From Rhodococcus ruber NBRC 15591 (GTDB lineage: Bacteria; Actinomycetota; Actinomycetes; Mycobacteriales; Mycobacteriaceae), in contig NZ_BCXE01000035.1 of NCBI RefSeq assembly GCF_001894945.1, positions 1 through 64,000 on the forward strand: a stretch of DNA of 64,000 nucleotides, written 5' to 3'. Below the pieces are notes generated by a model. It ran no database searches. It worked only from the letters and a program-made list of their open reading frames with translations, and was not told the origin of the DNA. Shown here piece by piece: positions 61,886 through 64,000 of the stretch. The position numbers and the translations under genes were made by a program. Positions within the stretch are counted from its first letter, which is position 1. The number at the start of each line of letters is the position of its first letter.

Positions 61886-62950
61886 ATGAGTGTTGTCGAG
61901 TCGCGGAGCCGCGCTCGGAGGATGGGAGCAGCCGCGATCTCGGCGGCGGTACTTGCGCTGCCGCTGTTCACGGGCGCCTCGTTCGCCTCGGCCGACCCGG
62001 TGGCCGACACGCTGCAGCCCATCACGGCCGTCACGTCCGAGAACGGGTCGTACATCACCAAGATCGAGAACTACGGTGAGCAGCAGCTGCTCGTCTGGGT
62101 GTACTCGGCGTCGATGGACGAGGAGATCCTGCTGGACGTGTGGCGCCCGGCCGACACCAGCAAGCCCGCGCCGACGCTGTACCTGCTCAACGGCGCCGGC
62201 GGCGGCGAGGACATGGCCACGTGGCGGGGCCGTACCGACGCGATCGAGTTCTTCAAGGACAAGCACGTCAACGTCGTCTCGCCCGTCGGCGGCATGTTCA
62301 GCTACTACACCGACTGGAAGAACCCCGATCCGCAGCTCGGTGTGAACAAGTGGGAGACCTTCCTGACCAAGGAGATTCCGCCGCTGGTCGACGGGGCCCT
62401 CGGTACCACCGGAGTCAACGCCGTCGCCGGCATCTCCACCTCGGGCACCTCGGTGTTCCAGCTGCCCATGGCCGCGCCGGGGCTGTACCGGGGTGTCGCT
62501 GCCTACAGCGGATGCGCACAGACGTCCGACCCGATCGGCCAGCAGTTCGTCAAGATCACGGTCGAGACGTGGGGCAGCGGCGACACCGAGAACATGTGGG
62601 GACCGACGAACGACCCGATGTGGGCGGAGAAGGACCCGTACGTCAACGCCGAGAAGTTGCGCGGGCTCGAGATGTACATTTCCAACGGCAGCGGCCTGCC
62701 CGGTCCGCACGACACGCTGACCGGCCCGGAGATCGACGGTGACGCGGGAGTGCTGGCCAACCAGATCGTGGTCGGCGGCGTGATCGAGGCCGCAACCAAC
62801 TACTGCACCCACAACCTGAAGAACCGGCTCGACAGCCTGGGCATCCCCGCGACCTACAACTTCCGCGAGTCCGGAACCCACTCGTGGGGCTACTGGCAGG
62901 ACGACCTGAAGGACTCGTGGCCGGTGCTGCAGCGAGCCCTCGGCATCTGA
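61886..62950 (+). CDS. Secreted mycolyltransferase, antigen 85 / esterase family
   Basis: 354 residues. ATG 61886 follows GAGGAGG at 61871-61877 with 8-nt spacing. A signal peptide (positively charged start, hydrophobic residues ~14-31) ends ASFASA before DPVAD, with cleavage near residue 36. The mature part has the antigen 85 layout: LLNGAGGGEDMATW near the oxyanion region, AGISTSGTSVF with Ser184 as the likely nucleophile, and SGTHSWGYW with His332 as the catalytic His. Such enzymes act outside the membrane and transfer mycolic acids between trehalose mycolates and to arabinogalactan. The nucleophile context GISTSG differs from the commoner GLSMSG/GLSMGG, so another acyl substrate is possible. 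The enzyme supports a mycolic-acid-bearing host. No link to the NRPS product can be read from the sequence. Confidence 0.88.
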   Translation: MSVVESRSRARRMGAAAISAAVLALPLFTGASFASADPVADTLQPITAVTSENGSYITKIENYGEQQLLVWVYSASMDEEILLDVWRPADTSKPAPTLYLLNGAGGGEDMATWRGRTDAIEFFKDKHVNVVSPVGGMFSYYTDWKNPDPQLGVNKWETFLTKEIPPLVDGALGTTGVNAVAGISTSGTSVFQLPMAAPGLYRGVAAYSGCAQTSDPIGQQFVKITVETWGSGDTENMWGPTNDPMWAEKDPYVNAEKLRGLEMYISNGSGLPGPHDTLTGPEIDGDAGVLANQIVVGGVIEAATNYCTHNLKNRLDSLGIPATYNFRESGTHSWGYWQDDLKDSWPVLQRALGI

Positions 62951-62974
62951 TCTCCGGTCCTCGGATCACTCGTA

Positions 62975-63015
62975 CACGCGAACGGCCCCTCCCGGCGGGA
63001 GGGGCCGTTCGCGTG
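62975..63015. terminator. Bidirectional hairpin terminator between convergent genes
   Basis: A perfect 19-bp stem (62975-62993 and 62997-63015) with a GGC loop lies between the mycolyltransferase stop and the lipase stop. It can serve both convergent genes. Confidence 0.85.
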
Positions 63016-63032
63016 CCGCGACTGTCGAGTGT

Positions 63033-64000
63033 CTAGCCGGTGGGAGGCGCCGTGCACGGGGCCGGCACGGTCTCGGCGTACTGCGGATCGAGAGCCGACT
63101 TCACCAGGTGCAGCGACTCGGGCAGTTCGAGCAGGGCGAGGTGATCGGCCGGGCTGGTCGGACACGCGTCCTCGAGCCACACGTTGTGCACCACGCTGTT
63201 CTCGCTGGGCTGCAGGAAGGCATTCTCCGGTGGCGTGGCGACCGTGTCCTGACGGGTGGCGATCGAGGTGTACTCGATTCCCGGCAAGGTCTCGGCCCCG
63301 GAGTTGAGCCGGGCCAACACGCGCGATCCGATCAGCTGCTGACGTCCCGCGATACCGAAGACCATCTGCGCGAGGCGTTCGGTGGCCCATTCCTCGTTCC
63401 CCAGCCCGAGACGGGCGAACAGGGAGTACAGCTGCTGCATGCCATTGAACGTGGTTCCGTGGTTGGTGGCGCCGAGCATCACCAGTTTGTCGACCTTGTT
63501 GCGGTCCGGGTCCACCGGGTCCGCGCCACCCTCGAACCGCAGGTACTGGCGGGAGACCGGTCCACCCTGCGAGTGCCCCACGAGGTCGACCTGGTCCGCT
63601 CCGGTGTGAGTGAGCACCGCATCGACGAACTCGCCGACCTGCTTCGCGGAGTCCTCGATGCTCCCGACCCCCCAGACCATCAGCTCCGGGTCGACCAGCG
63701 AGCGGATGCCGCCGTAGTTCAGGGCGTAGACGCAGTAGCCGAGATCGGCGAGCTGCGGGGCTGCAACGGCCCACGTGCCGGTCATGTCCATCCTCGTCCC
63801 GTGGACGAGAACAACCGGCCGGGGATGCTCGGGGGAGGGCACACAGTCGAGGTCGTTCGCTCCGGCGGGACTCGGCCCCATCGAGTCGAGCAGCGCCGGC
63901 AAGGACGTGGGCTCCGCGGCAGTCGTGGGCTCCGCGGCAGCCGTGGGCAGTGCCGGCCCGGCGGCGGCCAGGGCGGCCGCCATCACGGCGACGGTGATCC
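63033..64000 (-). CDS. Secreted alpha/beta-hydrolase lipase (5' end outside window)
   Basis: The frame runs off the right edge. The first visible residues (ITVAVMAAALAAAGPALPTAAA) are the hydrophobic part of a signal peptide, so the start lies beyond the window, although an internal GTG/ATG pair at 63986/63983 could be mistaken for it. About 321 residues are visible. VVLVHGTRMDMTGTW gives the oxyanion HG, and DLVGHSQGGPVSRQYL holds the nucleophile Ser (GHSQGG, 63561-63578 on the minus strand). DHLALLELPESL near the C-terminus probably supplies the His. The mature start has a TAAEPT repeat, and Cys residues are present as in exported enzymes. The protein resembles secreted triacylglycerol lipases of actinobacteria; the natural ester substrate is unknown. 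It faces the mycolyltransferase and is unlikely to belong to the NRPS system. Confidence 0.85.
   Translation of the reverse strand, partial: ITVAVMAAALAAAGPALPTAAAEPTTAAEPTSLPALLDSMGPSPAGANDLDCVPSPEHPRPVVLVHGTRMDMTGTWAVAAPQLADLGYCVYALNYGGIRSLVDPELMVWGVGSIEDSAKQVGEFVDAVLTHTGADQVDLVGHSQGGPVSRQYLRFEGGADPVDPDRNKVDKLVMLGATNHGTTFNGMQQLYSLFARLGLGNEEWATERLAQMVFGIAGRQQLIGSRVLARLNSGAETLPGIEYTSIATRQDTVATPPENAFLQPSENSVVHNVWLEDACPTSPADHLALLELPESLHLVKSALDPQYAETVPAPCTAPPTG
63907..63942 (-). repeat. 18-bp tandem repeat, two copies, in the lipase N-terminal linker
   Basis: Two adjacent 18-bp units, differing at one base, encode two TAAEPT-type hexapeptides just after the signal peptide. A third partial unit follows. 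Confidence 0.75.

Overview
This window comes from a high-GC actinobacterium that makes mycolic acids. The evidence is the strong third-position GC bias, the GTG starts, and an antigen-85-type mycolyltransferase next to the cluster. Rhodococcus, Nocardia or Gordonia would all fit; the genus is inferred, not shown. About 61.8 kb of the 64 kb is one tandem block of five giant nonribosomal peptide synthetase (NRPS) genes, all on the + strand. The first gene enters from the left edge already in progress.

Layout. (1) 2-21583, NRPS-1, incomplete at its 5' end: (A)T - CAT - CAT - CAT-E - CAT - CAT-E(degenerate) - C - pseudo-A. (2) 21802-29190, NRPS-2: AT - CAT(Thr) - C - pseudo-A. (3) 29311-41502, NRPS-3: AT - CAT - CAT - CAT - TE. 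(4) 42099-47894, NRPS-4: AT - CAT - TE. (5) 48121-61779, NRPS-5: AT - CAT - CAT(Thr)-E - CAT - TE. After the block come a secreted mycolyltransferase (61886-62950, +) and, convergent to it, a secreted lipase cut by the right edge (63033-64000, -). A strong shared hairpin terminator lies between them.

How the genes may work together. NRPS-1 and NRPS-2 both end in a condensation domain followed by an A-like domain without the ATP-binding loop, and the next protein starts with a complete A domain. The simplest reading is one line, NRPS-1 > NRPS-2 > NRPS-3, ending at the NRPS-3 thioesterase. It would make a peptide of at least 12 residues (1 partial + 5 + 2 + 4 modules in view), with one clear D-residue and a Thr. 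NRPS-4 (two modules) and NRPS-5 (four modules, Thr epimerised) start with A and end with their own TE, so they look like separate or alternative lines. I count 17 complete A domains, 18 carrier domains, 15 C domains, 3 E domains (one degenerate) and 3 TEs. No MbtH, transporter, regulator or tailoring enzyme is visible, so the locus continues to the left or relies on genes elsewhere.

Most notable: the paired C-terminal pseudo-A domains; an epimerase with all its catalytic motifs lost; a ~1.76-kb near-identical A-T duplication inside NRPS-1 that ends in the carrier-protein core motif; a 12-bp palindrome repeated upstream of NRPS-2, NRPS-3 and (one mismatch) NRPS-4; and possible short leader ORFs overlapping NRPS start codons. 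Adenylation codes are read by eye from alignment to GrsA positions. Only the Thr calls are firm.
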